Positions 27,182-41,000 are shown, numbered from the stretch's first letter. The stretch is 64,000 nucleotides of DNA from Spirodela intermedia (GCA_902729315.2 LR746269.1:191001-255000), one strand, 5' to 3'. Program-made: numbers and translations. The notes: generated from the sequence alone by a model not told the origin.

Positions 27182-30100
27182 ATGTCCACTTCATCAGAAA
27201 AGTGGATCGATGGTCTTCAATTTTCATCTTTGTTCTGGCCGCCACCGCAAGATGACCAACAGAGACAGGTAAGGAGATAGCCCCAGCTCATGAAATTCGT
27301 CCTCCTTCCGTATTTAAGTTTCTATGGCCACCGATTTGGTGCATGAATGACTCAATTTCATGTTCTGTGCAACATAAGTTTTTTTTTCGTTTTTGAAGTT
27401 GGCTGTTTTGGCCACCCGACATTCTGATGACCCAACAGTACACGTTTTTAACGGGGAAAGATGATCCAAGTATATTAGATTGCGCAAAAAACCTTACATT
27501 TTCCCTTTTTTTTCCAACTTGTGTAACTCAATGGAGCTTTCACATCCTCCCAACTTGTGCATCCCCTATCCTTCCAGCTTGAGACGTCTCACAACTTTAT
27601 ACAAATTCTGCATGTATTAAGGATACGTGCACATAAAATTTTTGCAGAGAAAACGTATGCCAGCTTTTCTACACATTAATTTTCTGTCAAGATGATTGTA
27701 TGCAGAAAAAAATGTAATTCTTGACTTTATAGAGGTATTGAAATTTTACAGTATGTATGTCTCCATACTGGAGACAGGTATCCTCCCAAACAAAGAAACA
27801 TTCCCTTTCGGAAATTACTAGGAACTTTCTCCATGTAAATTTTCTGTCCACGTGGGGGTGCATTTGAGAAAATTTAAGGAAAAAACCTCCATCGATTTGC
27901 ATTTATGGTATTTCTGTATGCTTGGAATTATCGTGCCTTGCTCCCTTTAATGAGTGGTGAGAATTTTTTTTTGTCAAAAGATTCAACGTCCCCCGAACAC
28001 ACTTTTTTTTTCACTGGTTTGCACACTCTGTTCCCCTTGATCAAATGAAAACCTTTTACTTATCAATTAATTTCATTTGAAAAAGAAACAACACTGAAGA
28101 AATCTGTATCGATGATTTTCTTTTTGCTTGATGTCGATATCTTGAAGATTGACATCCTTTAGTTCATCAAACTTGAATATTCGGTTTTTTATAGAATCCA
28201 TCTTCTGGCCGAAAGTAGTTTTGCCCTCCACCCGTCTGAACAAGGACGGTTGACGACGTAGGTGCTTGAAAGGGGAGAATGCCAATTTCGCATCTCACTA
28301 TGGTGTCATTGTTGATCATCCCATCTTGCTGAATCCCTATTCCCGTGGGTTATGCATCCTTTAAACTTATGCGCGGTCTTGTTATCATGTCTAATAGTGT
28401 CATAAAAAAATTCATGATCTTGAGTTTATGCTTATTTACCTTTTCAAATATTAATTCGGGGCAAATTGAAGGTGAGTGAGTTAATTTGCATCTTTCTACC
28501 TGAATTCCTTATATAATTCTTCGAAGCATCCTTATTCCAAGTTTAACTATGATAGGATCACAAGAAGGAATAGTGGGGGGAAGAAGGGAATCTCCATGTC
28601 TCAGGAACTCAGAGTCGTCAAAACATCCACGTGATTCACTATTGATAAAACTACAGAACTAGAGCACTGAAACACAACTCATCACAAGTCAACTTATTTT
28701 TATTTGAACCTCATCAGAAATTATATTATGTTTGGAAGACTCTTGCTAATTCTATCATTTACTGTCTCAAAGGTTAAAGTTTCATTCTGATGCTTTTTAT
28801 ACCTTTACCTATTTAATGATGCATATTTCTGATTACAAGGCATAGAGTTTTCTAATGTATGTAGTCCCGGCACAAAAAGCCATGTGATCTCTGTCTACTA
28901 ATTTCTTAATCCCTAAATTTGCATGGCGTTCGTCAAGGCCTTGGTTATGATTTTATAACTGTCAAAAATGTTGTGAAAATATTTAACGCCCAAGGGAATC
29001 TTTTAACATCCCTCCACAGCCTCCATGAACTCGTTTTCTTCCTGTAACTCTTATTTGATTTATTCAGAAAAATGTTAGTTTGTGGATGATGTGTCTGCAA
29101 AAGTTAATTTTACAAAGAATCTCTTCATTACGGTCCTACACAATATCTAAATTTTCTAACTTATTTTTATCTCTTGAAGGCACAAACGATGGCCTATGTA
29201 GAATACTTTGTTCAATTCACCTCAGAGCGATTTCCAGAAGATGTAGCACAGGTATAACTTTTATATCAATTAATTAATCATGGATGATCAAAATCCTCTA
29301 GCGTCCGACTAGATTCAATTTTCGACATGAAGATCTTGCTTTGACATTTAGATTATTTTTTCTCTCATTTTCAGCTGATTCAGAGCCACTATCCGTCCAA
29401 AGAAAGGCGTCTATTGGATGAAGTATTGGGTACATATCTCTCTTATGCTTATGTATATTATAATGAAGACAAGATGCTGACGTCTTCTACATTAATTTGC
29501 AGCGACTTTTGTTCTTCATCATCCGGAGCATGGCCATGCCATTGTCCATCCAGTTCTTTCATGTATAATTGATGGGACATTGGTGTACGACAAGAATGAT
29601 GCTCCGTTTAGTTCTTTCATTTCATTAGTCAGTCAAAACAACGAGGTATGCAATAGTCAAGTATTCTATTTTTTTTTCAAAAATTTGACTGAAAACATTC
29701 AGAATTTAAATTATTAGCGTCACTAGTGTTCTTGTTCCTTGGAATAATTGTACACTTTTAGTCTAAGGTTTTAGACTATTAGAGAAATTTCATACTGATC
29801 AATAGCAGATAAAATTTGAATTAAATATATGTGCCTGCTCTATTCGTTGGCAGTTGGGTTTGAATACATAAATCAAGTCTGGAAAAAAAACCTTTTGTGA
29901 TAAAAAGGCCTAATCTATTCGTTACCCGCTAATTTTTAGTTGCATAATCTGTTCTTTAACATGGTATCATAGTTCCTGGTTCCATCGGGGAGCTAAATGC
30001 TATTTTTCTTGCTTATTGTCGTATCCTAAAAGAATCAAGCAGCATGTGTGCTCGTGTGATTGAGGGGGGGGTGGGTGGGTTGTATGATAGAAGAATCTTA

Positions 30101-33100
30101 TTGTTGAGGAGAATAATTATTCTGTGGTTAAATATATTTGGCGACTCCACTCATCGGCAGTTGATAGCCAATTCTTTTCGTACACATATCTTTTGGTATT
30201 TTAAAACGTCAATTTTGTGTATTCACTAGAGAACATGATTTTGAACTTCTAGCTGAATGTTGTTAAGCTCGTTACTTGCAGAAGGAGTATTCTGAACAAT
30301 GGGCTCTGGCATGTGGTGAAATATTGCGAGTATTGACGCACTACAATAGACCTATTTATAAGGTTGATCATCAGGCTGGTGAAGCAGAAAGCCACAGTGG
30401 AAGTGGTGCTACCACAAGTGATTCGAAGGAGATAGAAACTATCCGTTCACCTAAGCAGGAGCATGAACGGAAACCATTAAGGCCTTTGTCCGCTTGGATT
30501 ACTGATATATTGCTGGCTGCACCTTTGGGTATTAGAAGTGACTACTTCCGCTGGTAAGAAATGCTCATATTCCCTTGATGCATTCACTCGTCCTGATATA
30601 AAAAAGGGTATGTTTACAATGTGAAGAGTGTACATTTCTTCAATATCATAGCTTTAGCAATTTTTTTATGCCTCAACTGTGAAATTGCAAATAAAATCCA
30701 TCATTTAATACTAATGAGGTTTTAGAGTGTATTCGCACTGATAATTTTTTCAGATTTTCGAAAACTTGTTCAAAACACGCTCTCACCATTGAATCACCAT
30801 CTGAATTTTGTTTTGAAACATGTGCCCATAATTTGAACCAAAGCATTCCTTATTTTACTCAACTGAATGGAGGATATTTTCCATGAATTTCTGGTGACTC
30901 GAGGTATTGGAAATTATGTTTTTTAATGTCAACATATATTTAGCTAATTTTACCCTATGCATTTTCTAGGAAAATGATCAGACAGTAAAGTCTGCATGAG
31001 TGCATCTCACTCGTTTTTAATTGATAAAATAATTGATAATCCACTTATTTTATTTTGAGCATCTCACTCTAATACACTTTACGTAATGAATGAAGTAATT
31101 TAAAGGAAAGGAAACCCATACTGGTGGGGTCTAACGGATCTATATAAAAAATATCCTCACCTCTATAAAATAATATATTTCGTAATTCTTCCAACACATC
31201 AATTATTGACTACTCATATTCATTCCGATGATCATCTGCCAATATATATTGATTTTAGCTAGAGAAACACGGTCTTATTCATATTCGGCACTTGGCTTAT
31301 TTCAGGTGCGGTGGAGTGATGGGAAAATATGCAGCTGGCGGAGAACTTAAGCCCCCAATTACAGGTTTATGAGACTAATCATCATGCGTGCTATTTTCGT
31401 TTATTTTTACAAAAGAAAGAAGGCTTACGCATTCACCTTTTTGAAGCACATTATGATCTAACAACACTTCGCGCTGATGTGAACCTGTTCTTGAACATAT
31501 GATTGCGCGTTCTTCTCTTTTTTTTTTACTGATCTGTTTGAAATAAATTCCCTCTACTCATAGGCTGTTACAAATTCCAGATAATGGTTGACATCGTATA
31601 CCCACGTGCTTCCGTATTAGAATAGTATATTACCTTTTGGTTCTTTACTTTTGACTTTTTGAGCCCTGATAACTTTTTATTATTGGTCTTCTCCACCGCA
31701 TTATATCCCTAAATGACTTCAAGTTGGGTGCTTGATGTGAATTTATCTGCATTGTATCCCTCTGATTATCTGCTTTTTCTATTGCACACGACTGTCTAAC
31801 TTGTTCTATGAGAAATACTCATTACTCTATTTCTGTCGGTCACCAGCTTCTAGCCGTGGATCTGGCAAGCATCCTCAGCTTATGCCGTCGACACCAAGGT
31901 GGGCTGTTGCAAATGGAGCTGGTGTAATTTTGAGTGTTTGTGATGAGGAAGTTGCTCGTTACGAGACTGCAAATTTAACCGCTGCAGCTGTTCCCGCGCT
32001 TTTGCTTCCACCTCCGACAACTCCTTTAGATGAGCATCTTGTTGCAGGGTTACCCCCTCTTGAACCATATGCTCGGCTGTTCCATCGGTAGGTCTTTAAG
32101 ACCGATCAAGTCATTACCGTTTTATGCTCTCAAAAGTTCCGTCTTTGTGACAATATTATTTTATGTATCATTGGTTTTAGTTACTACGCCATTGCCACTC
32201 CGAGTGCCACCCAACGGCTTCTTCTTGGACTCCTGGAGGCACCACCTTCTTGGGCACCAGATGCATTAGATGCTGCTGTACAATTGGTGGAACTCCTCAG
32301 GGCAGCTGAGGATTATGCGACAGGCATGAGGGTAAGGAAGTTGTAGAGCCAGACTACCATACTCTCCGTTTGCTATATTATTTACCATTCTTAGGTGCTC
32401 ACGATTTTTATACTGTATGTTAATGCGATCCTCATTATTAGGTGCGGCACGTTGCGTAAGGGTCGTGATGATTTAGTTGTTTGCATTTAATACCTTTATC
32501 GAATGGTTGAGGCTTTTTTCCTCTTTATTTTTTTTCCAATCCCATTGCGAGATTGCCGTGCGCTTGAAACGCATCGAACTGTCAGATTTCTTCCTATCAG
32601 AAATGCACCGAGACTAAAGTACTTCTCTCTGTCATTCCAGCTCCCACGAAACTGGATGCATTTGCATTTTCTGCGTGCAATTGGGACGGCAATGTCTATG
32701 AGGGCGGGCATAGCTGCGGACGCTGCTGCAGCCTTGTTGTTTCGCGTGCTTTCACAGCCCACTCTTCTTTTTCCTCCATTGAGGCAGGCCGAAGGAGTTG
32801 AGGTCCTTCATGAACCTCTCGGTGGTTACGTGTCTCCCTTTAGAAAACAGGTTAGACCCGAAGCTAAAACTCTGATCTTTTTCTGGTCTATATTCTCAAA
32901 GCGATGTTCATCTGCTTCTGCTGCTTTCTTGGTCCCCATGCTCCTTCCTTCCACTAACTAATACACTTCCACCCAATTGCACAACCAGATGGAGGCTTCT
33001 GGCGACGAAGCCACCATGGAAGCCACTGCCCAGGGGATCGCTTCAATGCTATGTGCACACGGCCCAGACGTCGAGTGGAGGATCTGTACCATCTGGGAAG

Positions 33101-36100
33101 CCGCTTATGGTCTTCTCCCTTTGAGCTCCTCGGCTGTAGATCTGCCCGAAATCGTCGTCGCATCTCCGTTACAGCCGCCTCCCTTATCGTGGAATTTATA
33201 TTTGCCTCTGATCAAAGTCCTGGAATATCTTCCTCGTGGAAGCCCATCTGAAGCGTGCCTTATGAGGATCTTCGTAGCCACCGTGGAAGCAATTCTTAGA
33301 AGAACATTTCCACCCGAATCATCCGTGGAGAAGGCAAAAAAGTCGAGGATTAACGGCGGTATGTGGTCTACTCCCAAGAATCTTGCTGTGGCTGAGCTTC
33401 GTACAATGGTCCATTCACTGTTTCTGGAGGCGTGTGCCTCCATGGATCTTGCTTCTCGTCTGCTATTCGTCGTGCTGACCGTGTGCGTGAGCCATGAAGC
33501 GCTTCCCAATGGGAGCAAGAGGCCCACAGGGGATTTCGTTCAGTCTTCTGACGATATTGCGGGAGAAGGAAAGAATATCAACGGGAAGACGAACATGAAG
33601 AGCAGAACGAGGAAGAAGCAGGGCCCCGTCGCAACGTTCGATTCCTATGTTCTTGCTGCCGTCTGTGCTTTGGCTTGTGAGCTTCAGTTGTTCCCCTTCA
33701 TCTCGAAGAGCAGCAGTAAGTCTTCCGACTCCAAGGACCCCCTGAGGATCTCGAAATCTGCCGGAGTTAATGGGGAATGCAATGATCTGGAGAACGGGAT
33801 CGGCTCCGCGGTTCATCACTCTCGCAGGATATTAGGGATTTTGGAAGCACTCTTCTCCCTGAAGCCGTCCTCGGTGGGCACCTCCTGGAGTTACAGCTCA
33901 AACGAGATTGTGGCCGCGGCCATGGTTGCAGCTCATGTTTCTGACTTATTTGGACGATCAAAGGCCTGCACGAATGCTCTCTCTGTCCTCATGCGGTGTA
34001 AGTGGGACACGGAGATCTGCACGAGAGCGTCCTCACTTTATCACCTGATAGACATCCACGGTAAGACTGTTGCATCCATCGTCGACAAGGCGGAACCCCT
34101 GGAGGCGCGTGCCCCTCTGTGGAGGGACTCCCTGGTCTGTTACAGTGGTAAGAAGCCGAACAACTATTCGAGCAGCAGAAGCTACGAAGCAGGGGGGCCT
34201 TCCACTCTGCAGCGCGAAGGAGACGGTGAATCCGGGGCCACGGGGCCGTTTATTGGTTGCGAGAAAGCCATCCTGTTGGGAGATAATGTGGTGAACACCT
34301 CAGGGAAGACCATTGCGAGCTTACTGGAAGATGCCTCGGACTTGGCTAATTTTCTCACTGCAGATCGGCACATCGGGTTCAACTGTAGTGCCCAAGCTCT
34401 TCTGAGATCCGTGCTCGCAGAGAAGCACGAATTATGCTTCTCCGTCGTTTCTCTGCTGTGGCACAAGCTGATTGCGGCGCCAGAAACACAAATGAGTCCA
34501 GAGAGTACATCCGCTCAGCAGGGTTGGAGGCAGGTAAGCGCGGTTCACTACCCCACCGATGAATTTGCAAGCAATTCCTGCCTTCCTTCCTTTGGCGATA
34601 TGGCAGACTTTTCGTTTATTTATCGCATGCGAGCACTAAAAGATTATGTCTCCCATTCTTCATCTGGGTTCAGGTAGTTGACGCCTTGTGCAACGTGGTG
34701 GCTGCATCGCCGACGAAAGCATCGACGGCGATTGTTCTCCAGGTATGCAGTGGACTCTCTCTCTCTCTCTCTCTGTGTCTCTGCCCCCAACCCGCATTTG
34801 TCTTTATTGTTTCCGTACTTTGATCGCCCTGCAGGCAGAGAAAGACTTGCAGCCATGGATTGCCAGAGATGATGAGCAGGGTCAAAAGCTCTGGAGGATC
34901 AACCAGCGCATCGTCAAATTGATCGTAGAACTGATGAGAAGTCACGAAAGCCCTGAAGCATTAATTATTTTGGCGAGTGCTTCAGATCTTCTGCTCCGCG
35001 CCACGGATGGAATGCTTGTCGACGGCGAGGCCTGCACTCTGCCGCAACTGGAGGTAATGCTTCCCCTCCCAAGAACGCATAGATGCAATTCCGTTTCTTT
35101 TAGATGCAACTTCTCCATCGCTTGAGCTCGGTTTTCTCGGATAAGCTTTCTCGCGTCGCTTCGTCATGATCGACGATATCTCCATGCATTGACAACTTCT
35201 CCCTCCCCTCCCCCCCCCCTCGAGAACCTTCATTTGGCCGCTGATCACACTCTGAAAAGAGACCGAAATCCGTCACTTCCACACCTCCGGTGGACCTGCA
35301 TCTCTGTAGTTGTTGTAGGAGGTGTCGCCGTCGGACTGCCCGCGGTGTTGCCGCTATGCTCATCCCGAGAACCCCCCTCCCTCCCTCTTCATTCTGAAAA
35401 ATCGAATCGAGGCAGGTGCCAATCAAGTCCTGTCCAGTCCAGTCTAGTACAATCTCATCGTATGGGATCTTTCTGTCTGTTCTGTGTTGATACTGGGTCT
35501 GTTTTCATCACTAACTGTGTTCCGCCTGATTGTTGAATCCTCTGAGATCCTTTCCCATCTATATGGAAAATACATGAGCAGCTCCTGGAAGTGACAGCAA
35601 GGGCCGTACAGCTCGTCCTCTACTGGGGCGAATCCGGGTTGGCCGCCGCCGACGGCCTCTCCAACCTCCTCAAGGTGGGCACACCCTTCTCTTCTTTCTC
35701 CAACCCCCCACTTCCCCCCTTCTCTCTCTTTCTCTCTCTCTCTCTCGTCTCTATCTCTCACCGACTGACGAGGCCCCCATGCATGCGGTTGCCTGCGCAG
35801 TGCCGGCTGCCCGCAACGATCCGGTGCCTCTCCCACCCGAGCGCGCACGTGCGGGCGCTGAGCACGTCGGTCCTGAGGGACATCCTGAACAGCACGCCGA
35901 TGCAGCAAGGCAGCAATAGCATGGGCGGCGGCGGGGGGGAGGAGCCCTGTGGGGCCCAGTACCGGGGGCTGAACCTGGGGGCCGTCGACTGGCACGCCGA
36001 CATCGAGAAGTGCCTCATGTGGGAGGTCCACAGCCGCCGCGCCACCGGGATGACCCTCGCCTTCCTCAACGACGCCGCCAAGGAGCTCGGCTGCACCACG

Positions 36101-36115
36101 GCCACCACCTGCTGA
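27182..36115 (+). CDS. GI: GIGANTEA, circadian clock and photoperiodic flowering protein
   Basis: There are 14 coding exons: 27182-27268, 29180-29251, 29375-29429, 29503-29645, 30282-30553, 31306-31364, 31847-32087, 32181-32331, 32641-32850, 32989-34533, 34674-34742, 34835-35053, 35582-35674 and 35801-36115. All phases agree and give 1176 residues, close to the 1173 of Arabidopsis. The start MSTSSEKWIDGLQFSSLFW and blocks such as VLHHPEHGHA, LRPLSAWITDILLAAPLGI and LTADRHIGFNCSAQ are diagnostic. GI is a large nuclear and cytosolic scaffold. It stabilises the F-box protein ZEITLUPE as an HSP90 co-chaperone, works with FKF1 to remove CDF repressors of CONSTANS, and acts in salt and cold responses. 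The most divergent part is about residues 785-830. Third-position GC rises strongly from exon 10 onward. The 1.9-kb first coding intron may hold control sequence. Confidence 0.98.
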
Positions 36116-37674
36116 CCTCCCCTCCCTCCCTCCGATACCCCCTTCTCCACTTCAAGAAGACGTCATCAGCTGGTCGGCTGGCTGGCTGGTCGGAATTAGG
36201 GCTGAGGTGTCGTCCCTCTCTCCGTCTTAACTGCGCGTGGTTGTTGCTTGTTAATGTCTGTCGACTGCCCCTCTCCCCCACCCCCGTCTCCTTTTTGTAG
36301 ATATGGCGCCCCCCCTTCCATCCACCTAGTGCAGTGCAGTGCAGTGCGGGGACTGACTGACTGACTGACTCTCGTGTTGCTGGCTCACCGTCCTCTTCCT
36401 GGCCTCGTCCGTCGATGGATAGATAGATATTTTGACATCTCTCGCTTCGGCCCTCTGACCGACCTCCTGTGATTCCGAGTCTGGCTTCGCCCATGCTGGT
36501 TGCTCCCCTGGGAGGAAAGGAGCCTGACGGCGCTCCATATGACCCTCCTCGCAGAGCGTCGCCCCCTTCCCTGTCGCCGCATGGCCCCTAGCCGGGAGCA
36601 CCACGTGCGGCCCCGTCAACGTTGTCCAACCAAGATGCGTGCGTCCTAGATAGACAGACCTCTCTCTCTTTCTCTCTCTCTCTCTTTCTCTCGATGTTGG
36701 GCCTTCTTCAAGGCGCGATAAGTGCCGGGCCGAATGAGCCCCGGGGGTATAATGCCTGTGGGATACATTACATACGTTTCACACGCCGTTCCTAGGAAGC
36801 AGCACGCCCCGCCCAGTGGTGGGCGGAGTGGGCTGGGGAGTGCCGCCGTGGAATCAACCAGCTGTGGGTGATAGATCACTGTTGGCCCAGATGGGGGTTA
36901 TGGAGACGGTCGAGGGCGCCATTATTATTGGTGCGCGAGAGAGCGGACAACCGCGATCCTCTGGGCTCCGTGTGGGTTGTCCCCCCCCCCCCCCCCGGTG
37001 GCCTGGCCTCCTGACAACCCCCCTCGTCCACCCTGATTTCCGCGCCTACCAGGTGCCCCCTCTCTCTCTCTCTCGCTTGGGCGAAATAAATATGCGCATA
37101 GGTTACGAAGATGCGAGGGATCTGAGCAACGTCTCGTCCCCCGCGACGGGGAGAGAGAGAGAGAGATGAGGAAGGATGCGTGGGCCCCCGTGGTGGCGCG
37201 GCAGTGTGGTTGCCCAGGAGGGGAAGGAGGAGCGCGCCTGTGAGGCACTGTATGGCTGATGACGGCACGGTGAAGGGCTCGGCTTGGCCCTGTTCATCTC
37301 CAGTGGAGCCACCCGGCGGGGCACGTCACGAGTGAGCACCAGTTGACAGAAGGATTCCCACTTTTTAGAGAGAGAGAGAGAGAGAGAGAGAGTGTCGAGA
37401 GCTTTCCGGGAAATGGGCTCGTCGCAAAATAGTCCAAATGGACTCTTAGGAGGCTGACATCCACGTGGGCGATTGACGTCCACGTTGCAAGAAGACAGGT
37501 CAGAAGGAGGGGGCCAGCTCCAACACTGCCCCCCGCCCCCATTTGAACACGAGGTCCTAAGGGCCGCGGTCTTATCGGCTGTCGGAAGGAGAACCCATAG
37601 ATGGGGGAGAAGGGTCACTCCCGCTAGAGGACAAGGATGGCTATGCGGACTGTTTGACCGGCGCAGGCAGCCCG

Positions 37675-37713
<39 letters not shown>

Positions 37714-38076
37714 AAACCAGAAAAGGGACCATTTTTCACCTACAACGTAGCCCCTCTATTTAGGGTATATTACAAGTATGCCGGAAGCCCGGTACAGGGA
37801 ACTGGGGCCATTTTGGAAGCCAAAACCAGATCAATTTCCCATGCAGGGGCGAGAGCGATCGGCGGAAGACCTCCGCGACGTCGCCTGAGAGGAGGTGCTG
37901 GCTGAGAAGAATCGTGATCTGGACGTGCACAGAGAGAGGTTCCTGATGACGGATGCCGGTGGGGGGAGTGGAGAGAGAGAAAGCGCGATTGTCGTCGGGG
38001 TTGAAATTACGCGTCAGGAAGAGAGAGGTTCCCTCTCGGCACCGTTCATGAAGCCCGGCAAGGCTGTGCCTGCTTG
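36116..38076. other. Convergent GIGANTEA-BRI1 spacer rich in simple repeats
   Basis: This is the 3' flank shared by GIGANTEA (+) and BRI1 (-). It is GC-rich and dominated by short (CT)n or (GA)n tracts: 36660-36692, 37147-37166, 37367-37392 and 37679-37711. A run of 16 C lies at 36981-36996 and ACTG repeats near 36353-36370. Many long frames here are artefacts of these repeats. I see no supported gene. Confidence 0.6.
37367..37392. repeat. (GA)n microsatellite
   Basis: About 26 bp of AG repeats. A longer tract of about 33 bp follows at 37679-37711. Both lie in the spacer downstream of BRI1. Confidence 0.95.
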
Positions 38077-41000
38077 CTAGTCAGCGGACGCCACCGCCTG
38101 CAGCGCAGCGGATCCCACGGCCGTTGACCCTGCCTGAATCTCCTTGAACATGGCCATCACCTGCATCATCGTCGGCCTCCTCGCCGGCCGGTCGTCGAGG
38201 CAGGCGCAGGCGACCTTGAGGTGCTCCAGCAGCTCCAGCTCCAGCCCTGGGTCCTCGCTGAGGAGCTCCCCGTCGAAGACCTCGCTGACCCTGGACTTGG
38301 CCTGCTGCTTCACCCACCCCACCAGATTGTTGTCGTCCCCAAAGTCGGAGGAGTCCGTCGGCCGCCGCCCCGTCAGGAGCTCCAGCAGCACCACGCCGTA
38401 GCTGTAGACGTCCCCCTTGGTGGTGCACCGGAAGCTGTGGCAGTACTCCGGCGGCACGTACCCGGGGGTTCCGGCGAGCGTGGAGACGCTCAGATGGGTG
38501 TCCACGGCGCTCATCAGCCTTGCCATCCCGAAGTCGGAAACCCTGGCCTCGAGGTCGTCGTCCAGCAGGACGTTGCTGGATTTCATGTCCCTGTGGATGA
38601 TGTGGGGGATGCAGTTGTGGAGGAAGGCCAGCCCCCTGGCGGCGCCGACGGCTATATTCCTCCTCGCCGCCCAGTTGAGACGAAGGATCCCTACTTCTCC
38701 TCCTCCTCCTCCTCCGCCGCCGCCGCCCTTCTCGTTCTTGTTCTTGTTCCTGCTCTTGTTGTTGTCGTTTCTGGTGCTGTGGAGGACGTCCTCCAGGCTG
38801 CCGTGCTTCATGTACTGGTAGACGAGGAGGCGCTCCTCGCCGACCTTGCAGTAGCCGAGGAGGGGGATGAGATTGCGGTGCCTGACCTTCCCGATGGTCT
38901 CCATCTCCGCCGTGAATTCCCGGTCGCCCTGCCCGCTCACGTGGATCAGCCTCTTGACGGCGACGACGGCGCCGTCCTTGAGACGGGCCCTGTAAACGTC
39001 GCCGAATCCCCCGGAGCCTACCAGGCAGTCGTCGTGGAAGCCATTGGTGGCTTCCACGAGGTCCGCGAGGGTGAGCTTCCACAGGGCCTTCTCGAAGGTG
39101 GACAGGTTCACGGCGAGGCCTTCCTGGGTGATCGTCAGCTTCCAAGCGGAATTATTATCGCCGTCGCCGCCGCCGGAGAGAGCCCCAGCCCCGCCGTCCA
39201 TCTTCACCGCCACCTGCTGCCGCCGCCGCCTCCGCCGTTTCTTGCTCTCCGCCGCCAAGAAAATGAATCCCAGGATGCAGAGGAGAGACAGAAGCAACCC
39301 CAGGGCCACGCTTCCGGCGACGGACGCTTGCCTCCGACGGGAGCTCTGGTGGCGCTCGCCGTTGACTGCCGTTCTCCTGGAATCATCCCCAGAACAGGGC
39401 GGCAGGGGGAGACCGCAGAGCCCCGAATTGTTCGCGTATCTCCCGGCGGAGAAGGTCGCCAGCTGGCCCACGTTGGGGATGCTCCCGTTGAGCCTGTTGT
39501 TGGAGAGGTCGATCTCGGAGAGCATGGAGAGACCGGAGAAGGAGACCGGAATGGCGCCCTCGAGGAGATTGTGGGAGAGGTCGAGGCTGCCGGCGTTCCT
39601 CAGCTTCCCCAGCTCCGGCGGGATGGAACCGGAGAGAGCGTTGTGAGCGAGGTTGAGCACCTCGAGGTAGTACATGTCCCCTAGCTCCGGCGGGATCTGC
39701 CCCTCCAGCTGGTTGTAAGAGAGGTCGAGGAAGAGGACGGAGCCGTTGTGGTTGAAGGTGTACTGGGTGCTCCCCATGTAAATCCTGGTGAAGTTGCAGG
39801 TCCGCCGCGTCGGCAAGCGGCTCAGCTGCTCCGGCCGGATTCCGGCGAACTCGAGGAGGCTCCCGGCGCCGTGGCACTCGCTGCTGCCGTCGTTCTTCAG
39901 GTACACGTACCTCTTCCCGGAGACCAAGCCGACGGCGATCTTCCCCGACTGCTTCGCCAGCGCTGGTGGGATCGTCCCGTTGAGAAGGTTGCTGTTGAGG
40001 TCCAACCAGATCAGGCTCTTGCAGTCCCCGAGCTCCGGCGGTATGGGCCCTGAGAAGGAATTGTTGCCCACGTTGAGGATGACCAGGTTGGAGAGCTCTC
40101 CCAGCCATGGCGGAATCCGTCCCCCAAAGCGGTTGCCGGACAGGGAGATCCAGTTGAGGTTCGTGCAGTTTCTGAGCTCTGAGGGGATCGCCCCCGTCAG
40201 ACCATTGTTGTCCAGAATGAGCTTCTCCAGGGCAAGCAGGCGACCCAGATCGCCGGGGATATCCCCTTCCACGAGGTTCTGCCACATGATCAACTCCCGG
40301 AGACGAGGGAGAGATCCGATGGAGGAGGGAATCCCCCCGGTGATGTAGTTGAAGCTGAGGTCGAGGGAGACCAGCATGGAGCAGTTGCTGATTGACGGCG
40401 GGATACCGCCGGCGAACTGGTTGTCCTGCAAATAAAGTTCCCGGAGGCTGTGCCCGTTGGCTCCGCGGCAGAGCCCCGCAGGAATCTTCCCGGACAGGGA
40501 GTTGGAGCTCAGATCGAGCAGCTCCAGGGAAGAAGAGAGCTCGGAGAGAGTCTCCGGGAGGGCGCCGGAGAACCTGTTGAAGGACAGTTGGATCCTCCGG
40601 AGGCCGCTGACGGCCGCCGTCAGCTTGTTCAGGGGAAGCTCACCGGAGAAGTTGTTGTTGGCGAGGTTCAGGGACTGTAAAGCGGAGCAGGCGGAGATGC
40701 CGGCCGGGAGGATGCCGGAGAGGTTGTTCCAGGAGAGGTCGACGGCCAGGAGGCTGCGGCAGGGGCCGAGGAAATCCTCCACGAACTCCCCGGCGAGGTC
40801 GTTGTCGGAGATGTTGAGGAAGGCCAAGTTCTCGCAGGCGGCGAAGGCAGCGGGGGCGATGCCGGTGAGGGAGTTGAAGGAGAGGTCCAGAAGACGCAGA
40901 TTGGAACAGTTGTTGCCCGCGACGGGGACGACTCCAGTTATGCCGCTGTTAGAGAGGTGGAGCTCCCGGAGATCCCCCCCGCTGGAGAGAAGAAACCACT

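Noticed and set aside
38081-39145. 354-codon minus-strand frame overlapping BRI1 in another frame
   Set aside because: It is the out-of-frame shadow of the kinase domain, Arg/Gly/Pro-rich, with no homology that I recognise.
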